Of a DNA stretch of 64,000 nucleotides, positions 1 to 7,678 are shown one piece after another (the stretch's first letter is position 1; the number at the start of each line of letters is the position of its first letter). The DNA is taken from positions 62,001-126,000 of the forward strand of contig JAQYLI010000017.1 in assembly GCA_028720105.1 (NCBI GenBank). The letters run 5' to 3'. This DNA is from Oscillospiraceae bacterium. GTDB taxonomy: Bacteria; Bacillota; Clostridia; Oscillospirales; Ruminococcaceae. Under the pieces are notes generated by a model. It saw only the letters and a program-made list of their open reading frames with translations. It had not been told where the DNA came from and ran no database searches. The position numbers and the translations under genes are program-made.

Positions 1-843
1 AACCTCTTCGATCACATCATACAATGCGTCCTCCCTGTCCTCATCATAGGATACATACCGCAAAACAAGCGGTTCTCCGCTTTTTGAGTCTGCCGCCGAA
101 ATAAGCAGCGGACAATATACCACCCCGGTTTTATCATCTCGGGCAGAAACGTGCATACAGCGTTCGTCAAGCTCCACCGTTCTGCTTCCTGCAGGCATTG
201 CCGCAAGAGCATCAAGCTGCTCTGACTGTGAAATAACAGTGACCGGAAGCAGCTCCTGTATATTTTTATACCCAACAGCAGCGTTATACCACACGCCATC
301 ATCACCGGAACTGCGCTGCACCGTTTCACCGTTTTCAAAATCAACTTTAAGACCTTTTTTGAAAACCGCTTCCAGCATAAGGCAAAGATTGCCCAGAGCG
401 TCCGCAAGAAGCACCGTTTCCTCATAGTTCAGAAAACGAGGCTCACAGCGTTCCGCATATGTCTCAAAGAAAAGCCAGCCGCCCTTTCCACGGAACTTTA
501 AGCCCAGCTCCTTGATAAGTGCTTTGTTCTCCTTGCTCACCTCCTCACGATCTCCCCATATGCCCAGTATCATATTCTGCAAAAGAAATATCGGCTCATT
601 TTTAAGATTTTTGCTTTTCAAACGCTTCATAGCGCAAAGGTAATCGTGAAAGCTGAAATAGCAAGCCACCCCGCAGATATCTGACGAATATCCCCATATG
701 CAGAAAACCACAGGCTCGTCGCAGTCCTTTCTATGGTATATCAGCGGAACGCTTTCGGGAATTTTCTCCCAAGGCTGCAGGCTTGTAATTGCCAGCGTAT
801 TTGCATAAACCTCTTCCCATTTTTTCTTCTGTTTATTTGTCAT
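1..843 (-). CDS. Hypothetical protein, C-terminus cut by window edge
   Basis: The reading frame is open from an ATG at 843 to base 1 (281 codons, no stop), so the 3' end lies outside the window. An AAAGGAGC ribosome site sits just upstream of the ATG. The protein starts MTNKQKKKWEEVY and is soluble, with no signal peptide or membrane span. It has a run of aromatic and glycine residues near FCIWGYSSDICGVACYFSF, followed by an alpha/beta-like pattern. I do not recognise the family with confidence; the layout recalls DUF6930/DUF7309-type proteins, but this is a guess from memory. The next gene on the same strand ends 24 bases upstream, so the two may be co-transcribed. Function unknown. Confidence 0.75.
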   Translation of the reverse strand, partial: MTNKQKKKWEEVYANTLAITSLQPWEKIPESVPLIYHRKDCDEPVVFCIWGYSSDICGVACYFSFHDYLCAMKRLKSKNLKNEPIFLLQNMILGIWGDREEVSKENKALIKELGLKFRGKGGWLFFETYAERCEPRFLNYEETVLLADALGNLCLMLEAVFKKGLKVDFENGETVQRSSGDDGVWYNAAVGYKNIQELLPVTVISQSEQLDALAAMPAGSRTVELDERCMHVSARDDKTGVVYCPLLISAADSKSGEPLVLRYVSYDEDREDALYDVIEEV

Positions 844-867
844 AAAAACTGCTCCTTTTATATTTTC

Positions 868-1368
868 TCACTCGTCATAAAGACCATTTTTAAGCCTGTC
901 AAGGCCCTCTGCACCCACATAAACGGGAAATCTCCCCGTCCGTTCAATTGTCTGCCCGTTGATCATTCCCGTGTGAAATGAAATATGCCGAAACTGCAAA
1001 AGCACAAGCTCAAAACGGGTAAACTTGCAGCCGCAGGGCTTTTCATAAAGCATATCGTCCGTAAGCCCCTCGATGTAAGCACGTGTTTTCAGCCGCACAT
1101 CATACAGATACTCAAGGAGCTGACTGTCGCTTAAAACCACATCACAGGGGTTGTCGGGATTATCCATACCCTCCTTATGAAAAGGCGGCTCCTCGTATTC
1201 ATTGGGATTAAAAAACCACTTGTCCGCCGAATGAATGGCGTGATAAGCATATCTCCACGCCGCCGCGCCGCAGACAGGGGCATTTCTGTCATAAGTTTTT
1301 AAAGCCGTTTCAAGATTGATAAAATTTACCTCCGCCTGCTCTTTTATATAGCCGCATAATTCGTTCAT
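868..1368 (-). CDS. DinB-like four-helix protein
   Basis: The protein has 166 residues. The ATG at 1368 is chosen because GGAGGTCGGAAT lies directly before it; a longer in-frame version starting at 1395 would have to initiate upstream of this site. Several spaced histidines (YHAIHSADKWFF near residue 45, RHISFHTGMING near residue 130) fit the metal-binding pattern of DinB/YfiT-type four-helix bundles, which bind divalent metal and act in thiol transfer or unknown reactions. The HxSxHxG motif near the C-terminus is typical of this superfamily. It probably shares a transcript with the truncated gene downstream, from the promoter at 1405-1433. The exact substrate cannot be told. Confidence 0.7.
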   Translation of the reverse strand: MNELCGYIKEQAEVNFINLETALKTYDRNAPVCGAAAWRYAYHAIHSADKWFFNPNEYEEPPFHKEGMDNPDNPCDVVLSDSQLLEYLYDVRLKTRAYIEGLTDDMLYEKPCGCKFTRFELVLLQFRHISFHTGMINGQTIERTGRFPVYVGAEGLDRLKNGLYDE

Positions 1369-1404
1369 ATTCCGACCTCCCGCAAAAAAAATCACTCTAA
1401 CCGA

Positions 1405-1433
1405 ATTATATCACAAATCTTTCCGCTCTGCAA
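1405..1433 (-). promoter_or_regulatory. Sigma-A promoter for the DinB-like gene
   Basis: On the minus strand TTGCAG (1428-1433) and TATAAT (1405-1410) are separated by exactly 17 bases. It lies about 40 bases upstream of the start at 1368. Confidence 0.6.
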
Positions 1434-1460
1434 TAAGAAATGCCGCAAAAAAGCGCAAAC

Positions 1461-1491
1461 AAAAAAGGCGCAGAAAAAGCCTCTGCGCCTT
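1461..1491 (-). terminator. Rho-independent terminator of rnpB
   Basis: The ten-base arms AAGGCGCAGA (minus strand, 1482-1491) and TCTGCGCCTT (1465-1474) pair almost perfectly around a short loop. A T-run follows on the minus strand. The hairpin begins 12 bases beyond the inferred 3' end of RNase P RNA. Confidence 0.8.
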
Positions 1492-1503
1492 ATGTTCAAA
1501 AAA

Positions 1504-1875
1504 TGCGACTAAGCCGATAAGCCGGGTTTTGTCGTGTGCGGAAATCTATCTGAGCGAATCGTCGCCGAAACGCTTTAGCCGTCATTACGGTACGCCTGCC
1601 GAGCAGACATTGACGTACACGTACCAATAGACGTTGCATCGGATAGGGTTTACACGGCAGCGGTGTCTCCACCGCTCCGGTGAGCTCTTACCTCACCTTT
1701 CCACCCTTACCCCGAAGGGGGAAATATCCCGAAGGGGGAAATATCCCCAAGGGGGCGGTATATTTCTGCTGCACTTTCCCTAAGGTCGCCCTCGGCTGCC
1801 GTTAGCAGCTATCCTGCTCTGTGATGCCCGGACTTTCCTAACTCAAAAAGAGTTCAACCGCATAGCTTACTCGCA
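1504..1875 (-). ncRNA. rnpB: RNase P RNA
   Basis: This is the catalytic RNA subunit of ribonuclease P, which matures the 5' end of tRNAs. The minus strand carries the conserved blocks AGGAAAGTCCGGGC (about 1827-1840), GAGGGCGACC and GGGAAAGTGCAGCAGA, and the 3' block ACAAAACCCGGCTTATCGG. The ends were set by the P1 helix: TGCGAGTAAGC at 1865-1875 pairs with GCTTAGTCGCA at 1504-1514 with one mismatch. A consensus promoter (1881-1909) puts transcription start within a few bases of 1875, and a terminator follows at 1461-1491. One arm contains 17-base tandem repeats, each able to form a UUCG tetraloop hairpin (see findings). Length about 372 nt. Confidence 0.92.
1711..1761 (-). repeat. 17-bp tandem repeats inside rnpB
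   Basis: Plus-strand copies lie at 1711-1727 and 1728-1744 (identical) and 1745-1761 (diverged). In RNA sense each of the first two gives a CCC-UUCG-GGG mini-hairpin. Confidence 0.85.
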
Positions 1876-1880
1876 AGGAT

Positions 1881-1909
1881 ATTTTAACATATTTTAAGGG
1901 GGCTGTCAA
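1881..1909 (-). promoter_or_regulatory. Sigma-A promoter of rnpB
   Basis: TTGACA (1904-1909) and TAAAAT (1881-1886) on the minus strand have a 17-base spacer. Predicted start is near 1874-1875, matching the P1 helix of RNase P RNA. Confidence 0.8.
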
Positions 1910-1916
1910 GGGTACT

Positions 1917-2417
1917 TTACCGAATTATCAGCTCAAAATTATCAATGCTCCGAAATTCCCCGTGCTTGAAGCCCACCTCGTGTATGGTGCCGCAGTAGGA
2001 GAAGCCGAACTTCTTATGCAAAGTCTCGCTGGCGGCATTTCCCGAGGTTATGACCGAAACGATAAGATGAAGAGAGCCGTTCTCACGGGCAAGCCGCAAT
2101 ATTTCCTCCATAAGCGCAGAAGCCACACCCTGCCTGCGAAATTCGGGAGCTATGTACACCGACAGTTCCGCGGTGGTCTTGTAGGCTTCCTTCTGCCTGT
2201 AAGGGGAAAGGGTGGTATAGCCCGAAACTACCCCGTCCGTTTCGGCAATAAGCAACGGGTGCTCCGCAGTTTGGTGCAGGGCAAACCACTCCTGCCACTC
2301 CTCAATTGTCTTGGGAGTGAGGTCAAGGGTGGAAACTCCGTTTATGACCTCATAATTGTAAATTTCCAGCAGTCTGGGGATATCACTTTCCACCGCTTTT
2401 CTGATAAGCATTTTCAT
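1917..2417 (-). CDS. GNAT acetyltransferase, phosphinothricin-acetyltransferase-like
   Basis: A 166-residue N-acetyltransferase that transfers an acetyl group from acetyl-CoA to an amine. It starts MKMLIRKAVESDIPRLLEIY and has the PAT/Pat-Bar layout: E-W-NYEV near residue 20, the AELSVYIAPEFRRQGVASAL acetyl-CoA loop (R/Q-x-x-G-x-A) near residue 85, and a C-terminal FGFSYCGTIHEVG block typical of phosphinothricin or methionine-sulfone acetyltransferases. The ATG at 2417 follows AAAGGACAG. A longer in-frame start at 2447 lacks a ribosome site. Such enzymes in gut anaerobes more often acetylate methionine derivatives or other small amines, so a resistance role should not be assumed. Confidence 0.85.
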   Translation of the reverse strand: MKMLIRKAVESDIPRLLEIYNYEVINGVSTLDLTPKTIEEWQEWFALHQTAEHPLLIAETDGVVSGYTTLSPYRQKEAYKTTAELSVYIAPEFRRQGVASALMEEILRLARENGSLHLIVSVITSGNAASETLHKKFGFSYCGTIHEVGFKHGEFRSIDNFELIIR

Positions 2418-2442
2418 CTGTCCTTTATGTAGATTTTTTATT

Positions 2443-2471
2443 ATCATACACTATCCTGCATTATTTTTCAA
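2443..2471 (-). promoter_or_regulatory. Sigma-A promoter for the acetyltransferase
   Basis: TTGAAA (2466-2471) and TATGAT (2443-2448) on the minus strand, 17-base spacer, about 26 bases before the start at 2417. Confidence 0.55.
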
Positions 2472-2511
2472 TACCCTAATGGGAACTTTATGTAAAATTG
2501 TAAAATAACTA

Positions 2512-2540
2512 TTGCAATAAAATTATTTTTATGATATAAT
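2512..2540 (+). promoter_or_regulatory. Sigma-A promoter for lipoprotein gene
   Basis: TTGCAA (2512-2517), 17-base spacer, TATAAT (2535-2540) with an extended TG one base before the -10. It serves the gene starting at 2594. Confidence 0.65.
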
Positions 2541-2593
2541 GTTTATACAGATTTTGTTCTGTTAATCAAAAAAAAATTATGGGGGTCATTATT

Positions 2594-3250
2594 ATGAATA
2601 AGCTTTTCAAAAAAATAGGAGCAGCGCTCTGCGGAGTTCTTGTGGCGGCAGGGCTATCGGGCTGTATGTATATCGGTCTGGGAGTTGAGATGAGAAGCAA
2701 CAACACAGGCTCTGTCTCCGTGGCATATGGTATGTCTTCCGAATACTGCACCGAGGAGGATTTTGCGGATTCCGAATACGAGGTAAAGCACTTCACAGTA
2801 AACGGCAAGGACTACATCGGCTATGATTACACCGAGGATTACAGCAGCTATGAGGAGCTGAGCGCCGAACTTACCACTCTCAGCGAGGACGGCACCAGTA
2901 TGTTCACCTCGGCAAAGGCAGCAAAGAAAAGCAGCCTTTTCGTTTCCAAATACACCTTTGACGCAGTTATGCCCCCTCTGATGGGCGATGAAGCAGGGGA
3001 ATACGCAGCCAGCGCTTCGGATTTGATCGCCGTTGACTTCACTCTTAAAATGCCCGGCACCGTTAAATACTGCGAGGGCGGCACCATCGGCGACGACGGC
3101 AGCATTACTTTCAATGTTGACCCCTCCGCAGAATGTACCTTCTCCTGTGAGTCCACCGAGGTAAATTTCGCCGCAATATTTATCACAGTCGGAATTGTGA
3201 TAGTAGTTATCGGCGTTATCGCTTTGGCTGCAAAGAAGAAGAAGGACTGA
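2594..3250 (+). CDS. Predicted lipoprotein with C-terminal membrane anchor
   Basis: The protein has 218 residues. The ATG at 2594 follows GGGGGTC by a normal distance. The N-terminus MNKLFKKIGAALCGVLVAAG ends in the lipobox LSGC (Cys24), so it should be lipid-modified on the outer face of the membrane. The middle part is acidic and beta-rich (VDFTLKMPGTVKYCEGG, SITFNVDPSAE). Residues about 192-212 form one hydrophobic helix (FAAIFITVGIVIVVIGVIAL) followed by AAKKKKD, a stop-transfer tail. The layout recalls LppM/DUF3153-like lipoproteins, but this is not certain. It stands alone between its own promoter and a terminator at 3270-3304. Confidence 0.8.
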   Translation: MNKLFKKIGAALCGVLVAAGLSGCMYIGLGVEMRSNNTGSVSVAYGMSSEYCTEEDFADSEYEVKHFTVNGKDYIGYDYTEDYSSYEELSAELTTLSEDGTSMFTSAKAAKKSSLFVSKYTFDAVMPPLMGDEAGEYAASASDLIAVDFTLKMPGTVKYCEGGTIGDDGSITFNVDPSAECTFSCESTEVNFAAIFITVGIVIVVIGVIALAAKKKKD

Positions 3251-3269
3251 TAAGCAGTACATATTTTCA

Positions 3270-3304
3270 TTCCCCTGTCATACATACGGCAGGGGAATTT
3301 TTTT
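3270..3304 (+). terminator. Terminator after the lipoprotein gene
   Basis: TTCCCCTG (3270-3277) pairs with CAGGGGAA (3290-3297), then a run of seven T. Confidence 0.8.
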
Positions 3305-3321
3305 ATCACTGTCCTTATAGT

Positions 3322-3355
3322 AAAAGCCCCTTGCAGAACTCTGCAGGGGGCTTTT
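3322..3355 (-). terminator. Terminator of pckG
   Basis: A 15-base arm at 3322-3336 pairs with 3341-3355 with a single wobble and a four-base loop. The T-rich tail of the minus strand forms the end of the stem. It lies 26 bases past the pckG stop codon. Confidence 0.75.
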
Positions 3356-3381
3356 AAAAATCAATTTAATACGGACTTATT

Positions 3382-5217
3382 TTAGCCGTTAAGTCTTGCT
3401 TCGATCTTGTCAAGCTGAGCATAGAGAGCTGCGGGAACGTGACCGCCCTTAGCGGTGATGTCCTCGTCGTAGTATCTTCTCATCTCGGCAATTTCCTTCT
3501 TCCAGAGGTCCTTGTCAACAGCAAGAAGCTTGTCCAGGATCTCGGGAGTAACCTCGTCCTCGATACCTGTGAGGTTGATATCTTCCTTCTTGGGGAGGTA
3601 GCCGATAGCAGTCTCCTCAGCGTCGATAGTACCCTCGCAGCGCTTGATGATCCAGTCGAGAACTCTCATATTGTCGCCGAAGCCGGGCCACATAAAGTTG
3701 CCGTTCTCGTCCTGCTTGAACCAGTTAACGTTGAAGATCTTGGGAGCCTTGTCGCCCAGCTTCTCGCCCATCTCGAGCCAGTGTGCCCAGTAATCGCCTA
3801 CGTTGTAGCCGATGAAGGGCTTCATAGCCATAGGATCGTGACGGAGAACGCCTACTGCGCCTGTAGCTGCAGCTGTTGTCTCGGAGGAAACAGCAGAGCC
3901 CATATATGTGCCGTGAGTCCAGTCAAAGGACTGATATACGAGAGGAGTTGTGGAAGCACGTCTGCCGCCGAAGATGATAGCGGAAACGGGAACACCCTTG
4001 GGGTTGTCAAACTCGGGAGATACGCAGGGGCAGTTGTGAGCGGGAGCAGTAAATCTGGAGTTGGGGTGAGCCAGCTTCTGAGGCTTGCCGTCAGCGCCTA
4101 TAACAGCTGTGAACTCCTTGCCGTTAACCTTAGCGCCCTTCCACTCTGTAGCGTCCTCGGGAGGATTCTTGTCAAGACCTTCCCACCAAACGGTATTGTC
4201 AGCGTTGTTAAGAGCAACGTTTGTGAAGATGGTGTTCTTCATTGTGGAAGCAAGAGCGTTGTAGTTGGACTTTGCGTTTGTACCGGGAGCAACGCCGAAG
4301 AAGCCGTTCTCGGGGTTGATAGCGTAAAGTCTGCCGTCCTCGCCGGGCTTCATCCACGCGATATCATCACCAACGGTGAATACCTCGTAGCCCTGATCCT
4401 TGTAGTACTTGGGAGGAATGAGCATTGCAAGGTTGGTCTTTCCGCAGGCAGAGGGGAAAGCAGCAGTAATGTAAACAACCTTGCCGTCGGGCTTCTTAAC
4501 GCCGAGGATAAGCATATGCTCAGCCATCCAGCCCTCGTTCTTGCCCTGATAGGAAGCGATACGGAGAGCGAAGCACTTCTTGCCGAGAAGAACGTTTCCG
4601 CCGTATGCGGAGTTGATGGACCAGATAGTGTTGTCCTGAGGGAACTGAACGATGTATCTGTTCTCGGGGTCAACATCAGCCTTGGAGTGGAGACCTCTTA
4701 CGAAATCGTTGGAGGTGTCGCCCAGGTTCTCGAAAGCCTGTGCGCCCATTCTTGTCATAATATTCATATTGAGAACAACGTAAATGGAGTCGGTGATCTC
4801 AACGCCAACCTTAGCGAGAGGAGAACCGATAGGACCCATAGAATAGGGGATAACGTACATTGTTCTGCCCTTCATAACGCCGTCGTAAAGCTTTGAAAGC
4901 TTAGCGTACATCTCGGCGGGGTCGCACCAGTTGTTGGTAGGACCTGCCTCTTCCTTTGTAGGTGTGCAGATGAAAGTCCTGTCCTCAACACGTGCAACAT
5001 CGTTGGGGAGAGTTCTGTGGTACAGACAGCCGGGAAGCTTTTCCTGATTAAGTCTGTACATCTTGTCTCTGTTGCCCTCGGGAAGTGCGCAAACCTCGTC
5101 GGTAAGAGCGTCGAGCTGCTCCTTGGAGCCGTCGATCCATACAACCTTTTCAGGCTTTGTGAGAGCGATCATTTCGTCTACCCACTTGAGTACGTTGGGA
5201 TTCTTTGTAAGTGCCAT
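3382..5217 (-). CDS. pckG: Phosphoenolpyruvate carboxykinase (GTP)
   Basis: A 611-residue cytosolic enzyme interconverting oxaloacetate + GTP and PEP + CO2 + GDP (EC 4.1.1.32). In rumen-type anaerobes it often runs in the CO2-fixing direction toward succinate; that direction is inference. The length matches the GTP class. Motifs: the catalytic P-loop FPSACGKTN at residues 254-262 with the family's reactive cysteine at about 258, a YGGNVLLGKKCFALR block before it, and FTVGDDIAWMK for metal and nucleotide binding. Start at 5217 follows GGAGTTTTGAAGT. Codon use is strongly biased, as in highly expressed genes. Two promoter-like sites lie upstream (5417-5445 and 5371-5397), leaving an untranslated leader of about 150-195 bases. 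Confidence 0.97.
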   Translation of the reverse strand: MALTKNPNVLKWVDEMIALTKPEKVVWIDGSKEQLDALTDEVCALPEGNRDKMYRLNQEKLPGCLYHRTLPNDVARVEDRTFICTPTKEEAGPTNNWCDPAEMYAKLSKLYDGVMKGRTMYVIPYSMGPIGSPLAKVGVEITDSIYVVLNMNIMTRMGAQAFENLGDTSNDFVRGLHSKADVDPENRYIVQFPQDNTIWSINSAYGGNVLLGKKCFALRIASYQGKNEGWMAEHMLILGVKKPDGKVVYITAAFPSACGKTNLAMLIPPKYYKDQGYEVFTVGDDIAWMKPGEDGRLYAINPENGFFGVAPGTNAKSNYNALASTMKNTIFTNVALNNADNTVWWEGLDKNPPEDATEWKGAKVNGKEFTAVIGADGKPQKLAHPNSRFTAPAHNCPCVSPEFDNPKGVPVSAIIFGGRRASTTPLVYQSFDWTHGTYMGSAVSSETTAAATGAVGVLRHDPMAMKPFIGYNVGDYWAHWLEMGEKLGDKAPKIFNVNWFKQDENGNFMWPGFGDNMRVLDWIIKRCEGTIDAEETAIGYLPKKEDINLTGIEDEVTPEILDKLLAVDKDLWKKEIAEMRRYYDEDITAKGGHVPAALYAQLDKIEARLNG

Positions 5218-5370
5218 ACTTCAAAACTCCTTTATTAAATGATATTTTTAACGAAAACAGAGCCAAAATGAATAATGAGACAAAGCAACTTGCAAAATCT
5301 GCTTAAAAAAAACAATATACATTGTGATTTTTTTAACAAACCGCAGGATAAAAAAACTTTGCCGTTATTC

Positions 5371-5397
5371 AATATAGCAGCACACTGTTCCTGTCAA
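5371..5397 (-). promoter_or_regulatory. Possible second pckG promoter
   Basis: TTGACA (5392-5397) and TATATT (5371-5376) on the minus strand, but the spacer is only 15 bases, so it would be weak. Confidence 0.35.
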
Positions 5398-5416
5398 AAA
5401 ATTATTCCATAGCATT

Positions 5417-5445
5417 ATTATACCCTATAAAACGTCCGCTGTCAA
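5417..5445 (-). promoter_or_regulatory. Main sigma-A promoter of pckG
   Basis: Perfect TTGACA (5440-5445), 17-base spacer and TATAAT (5417-5422) on the minus strand. Transcription would start near 5410, giving a leader of about 190 bases before the ATG at 5217. The whole gap 5218-5617 contains only these sites and the opposing promoter at 5531-5559. Confidence 0.75.
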
Positions 5446-5530
5446 GCATATTTTGATATTACCAAATGTTAAATATTTGTATAGGACATTTTCATTAGCT
5501 TGTACTTCCCGAAGGATTTATCAAAACCAC

Positions 5531-5559
5531 TTGAAAGCCGCAGGAAAAAGCGATATAAT
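5531..5559 (+). promoter_or_regulatory. Sigma-A promoter for APH-family gene
   Basis: TTGAAA (5531-5536), 17-base spacer, TATAAT (5554-5559). Confidence 0.65.
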
Positions 5560-5617
5560 TACAGTAACCAAAGTCCGATATGTCCTATTCTAAGGAGCAG
5601 ACAGAAAGGAACATAAT

Positions 5618-6571
5618 ATGGGAGTTACCAAAAATATCCAAAGCAGGGAAGCAGTAGAAAAAATAATCGGAAACGCATTTCCCGAAAAGGAAATGACCGG
5701 ATATACAGAGCTGTCCGAGGGGCTTTGCAATATAGCCTACCGCATAGAGTTTTCGGACGGCAGCAAAAGTATTCTGAAAATTGCGCCGCAGTTTAACCGC
5801 ACATTGCTCCGAAACGAAAAATGCCTTATGAACGCGGAAGTAAACGCTATGAAGCTTGCGGAAAATATCCCGAATGTGAAGACTGCCAAAGTGCAGTATT
5901 ACGATACAAGCAAAGCTTTATGCACGGGAGATTATTTCATTATGGAATGTCTTGAGGGGGAAAGCCTTGTCTCCCTTCAGGATAAGCTGAGCGAGGAAGA
6001 AAAAGCCCGGATATACTCGGAGATCGGCAATATTGTCAGGGATATCTCCGGAATAAAGGGAGAGTATTTTGGTCCGCTTTATGACAGTGCGGAAAAATTT
6101 CATAAGCTTTACGATTTTGTAAAAATGCTTATCCGTAATGTCCTTGCCGATGCAGAGGAGAAAAATATCATTATAGGAGGCTCCCCCGAAGAGATACTTT
6201 TCCTGCTTGAAGCTCACAAAGCGGTATTCGGGGAGGTGTCTCCCGTGCTCGTTCACTACGACCTGTGGGAGGGAAATATCTTTGTGAAAAACGGTCACGT
6301 CTGCGCACTTATCGATTGGGAAAGGGCGCTGTGGGGAGATGTGCTTATGGAAGACCGTTTCCGCAGACACAGCGTAAATGACCCATTTCTGAAAGGCTTC
6401 GGGCAGACCGTATTTTCCCGGGAGGAGCGCATACGAACGCTTTGGTACGATATTATCCTCTACCTCACAATGATGACGGAGGGCAGGTTCAGGGAATACC
6501 CCGATGACAGCCAATATCGCTGGATAAAGCCGTATTTTGACCTTTCCTGGAGCGAACTCAAATCAATGTAA
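5618..6571 (+). CDS. Aminoglycoside phosphotransferase-family kinase
   Basis: A 317-residue small-molecule kinase of the APH/choline-kinase fold. The catalytic loop HYDLWEGNIF (residues 213-222) is the Brenner motif H-x-D-x-x-x-x-N, IDWERA (232-237) supplies the second metal ligand, and SILKIAP (51-57) contains the likely ATP-binding lysine. The substrate cannot be told; chromosomal members of this family in Firmicutes act on sugars, amino acids or aminoglycosides, so a resistance function is not implied. The ATG at 5618 follows GAAAGGAAC. It has its own promoter and is convergent with the Mrp gene, with a terminator between them. Confidence 0.85.
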   Translation: MGVTKNIQSREAVEKIIGNAFPEKEMTGYTELSEGLCNIAYRIEFSDGSKSILKIAPQFNRTLLRNEKCLMNAEVNAMKLAENIPNVKTAKVQYYDTSKALCTGDYFIMECLEGESLVSLQDKLSEEEKARIYSEIGNIVRDISGIKGEYFGPLYDSAEKFHKLYDFVKMLIRNVLADAEEKNIIIGGSPEEILFLLEAHKAVFGEVSPVLVHYDLWEGNIFVKNGHVCALIDWERALWGDVLMEDRFRRHSVNDPFLKGFGQTVFSREERIRTLWYDIILYLTMMTEGRFREYPDDSQYRWIKPYFDLSWSELKSM

Positions 6572-6597
6572 ACAGGGCTTGCAAATATAAAAAAATC

Positions 6598-6633
6598 GGC
6601 GCCAAACCGGACGGCATTGTCCGATTTGGCGCT
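6598..6633 (-). terminator. Terminator between APH-type gene and mrp
   Basis: A stem of about 14 pairs (6600-6612 with 6619-6632, one mismatch). On the minus strand it is followed by ATTTTTTTATA, so it mainly ends mrp transcription. It may also stop the opposing gene. Confidence 0.8.
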
Positions 6634-6645
6634 GACTTATTTATA

Positions 6646-7488
6646 TTATTCTTTCTTTGAAGCGGGAGCGTTTTCAACAGCAGAAACCGCGTCGGCAAGC
6701 CATTTATCTGTAACGGCTTCTATCTCTCCTCTGTCGCAGCTTGAGGAAATTACGGGATCAATGGGCAGTCTGCCGAGAACCCTCAGACCATATTCCGCCG
6801 CAATCTCTTCAATATGGCTCTCGCCGTAGAGATACAGCTTCTTTCCGCAGTCGGGGCACTCTGCATAGCTCATATTCTCCACAATTCCGAGGATAGGTAT
6901 ATTCATCATATTCGCCATACCCACAGCCTTGCCCACGATCATCGAAACAAGATCCTGGGGAGATGTAACGATGATAACACCGTCAAGAGGGATAGACTGG
7001 AAAACGGTAAGAGGAACATCGCCCGTTCCGGGAGGCATATCCACGAACATATAGTCAACGTCCTTCCAGATGACCTCGTTCCAGAACTGCTTGACCACTC
7101 CTGCGATAACGGGGCCTCTCCAGATAACGGGGTCGGAGGGGTTTTCCAGCAGGAGGTTTATGCTCATTATGTCAACGCCGCCCTTGCTTCTTACGGGGAT
7201 AAGACCCTTTTCACTGCCCATAGCTCTTTCGGTAGTTCCGAACATTTTGGGAATGGAGGGACCTGTGATATCCGCATCGAGAATGGCGGTGTGAACGCCC
7301 TTTTTGGCAAATTCCGAAGCCAGCAGACCGGTCACGAGAGATTTTCCCACGCCGCCCTTTCCGCTGACGATACCTATGACCTTTTTAACGCTGCTGCCCT
7401 CGCCCAGCTTTTCGATAAAGCTCTGAGGAGACTTTCTCTCAGCGCAGTCCGAGCCGCAGGAGGAGCAGTTATGAGTACATTCGCTCAT
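6646..7488 (-). CDS. Mrp/NBP35-family iron-sulfur carrier ATPase
   Basis: A 280-residue P-loop ATPase of the Mrp (ApbC/NBP35) group, which binds and transfers Fe-S clusters in the cytosol. The N-terminus has a four-cysteine cluster (Cys4, 8, 11, 15: MSECTHNCSSCGSDC), as in NBP35-type proteins. The deviant Walker A GKGGVGKS is at 43-50, DADITGPS follows near 72, DMPPGTGDVPL near 150, and a C-terminal CPDC pair near residue 210 is the cluster-binding site at the dimer interface. Start at 7488 is preceded by AAAGGAAGT. It is monocistronic, with a consensus promoter at 7524-7552 and a terminator at 6598-6633. Confidence 0.92.
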   Translation of the reverse strand: MSECTHNCSSCGSDCAERKSPQSFIEKLGEGSSVKKVIGIVSGKGGVGKSLVTGLLASEFAKKGVHTAILDADITGPSIPKMFGTTERAMGSEKGLIPVRSKGGVDIMSINLLLENPSDPVIWRGPVIAGVVKQFWNEVIWKDVDYMFVDMPPGTGDVPLTVFQSIPLDGVIIVTSPQDLVSMIVGKAVGMANMMNIPILGIVENMSYAECPDCGKKLYLYGESHIEEIAAEYGLRVLGRLPIDPVISSSCDRGEIEAVTDKWLADAVSAVENAPASKKE

Positions 7489-7523
7489 TTTATAACTTCC
7501 TTTCGGTTTTATTTACTTATATT

Positions 7524-7552
7524 ATTATACCCCATACTGTAGAAAATGTCAA
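7524..7552 (-). promoter_or_regulatory. Sigma-A promoter of mrp
   Basis: TTGACA (7547-7552) and TATAAT (7524-7529) on the minus strand with a 17-base spacer. Confidence 0.75.
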
Positions 7553-7581
7553 ATAAATCCGAGAAATTTACAGAAGATTTG

Positions 7582-7610
7582 TTGACAATCCAAAAAATAT
7601 CAAAAATAAT
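7582..7610 (+). promoter_or_regulatory. Probable promoter for the PHP phosphatase operon
   Basis: TTGACA at 7582-7587 with AATAAT 17 bases later (7605-7610). A perfect TATAAT also lies at 7615-7620 but 27 bases away, so which -10 is used is open. Confidence 0.5.
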
Positions 7611-7678
7611 GGTGTATAATTAAGTTATAAAGTGAAAAAGTGCGGCAATCAAATGCCGCTGAAAGGAGTTTTTGGGAA

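Noticed and set aside
1711-1761. Short CRISPR-like repeat array
   Set aside because: The 17-bp units are directly adjacent with no spacers and lie inside RNase P RNA.
3439-4896. 485-codon open frame on the plus strand opposite pckG
   Set aside because: It lies wholly inside pckG on the other strand. The biased codon use of pckG keeps the antisense frame free of stops, and there is no ribosome site or known domain.
5618-6571. Aminoglycoside resistance gene
   Set aside because: The fold is APH-like, but nothing points to an antibiotic: there is no mobile context, and base use is like that of the neighbours.
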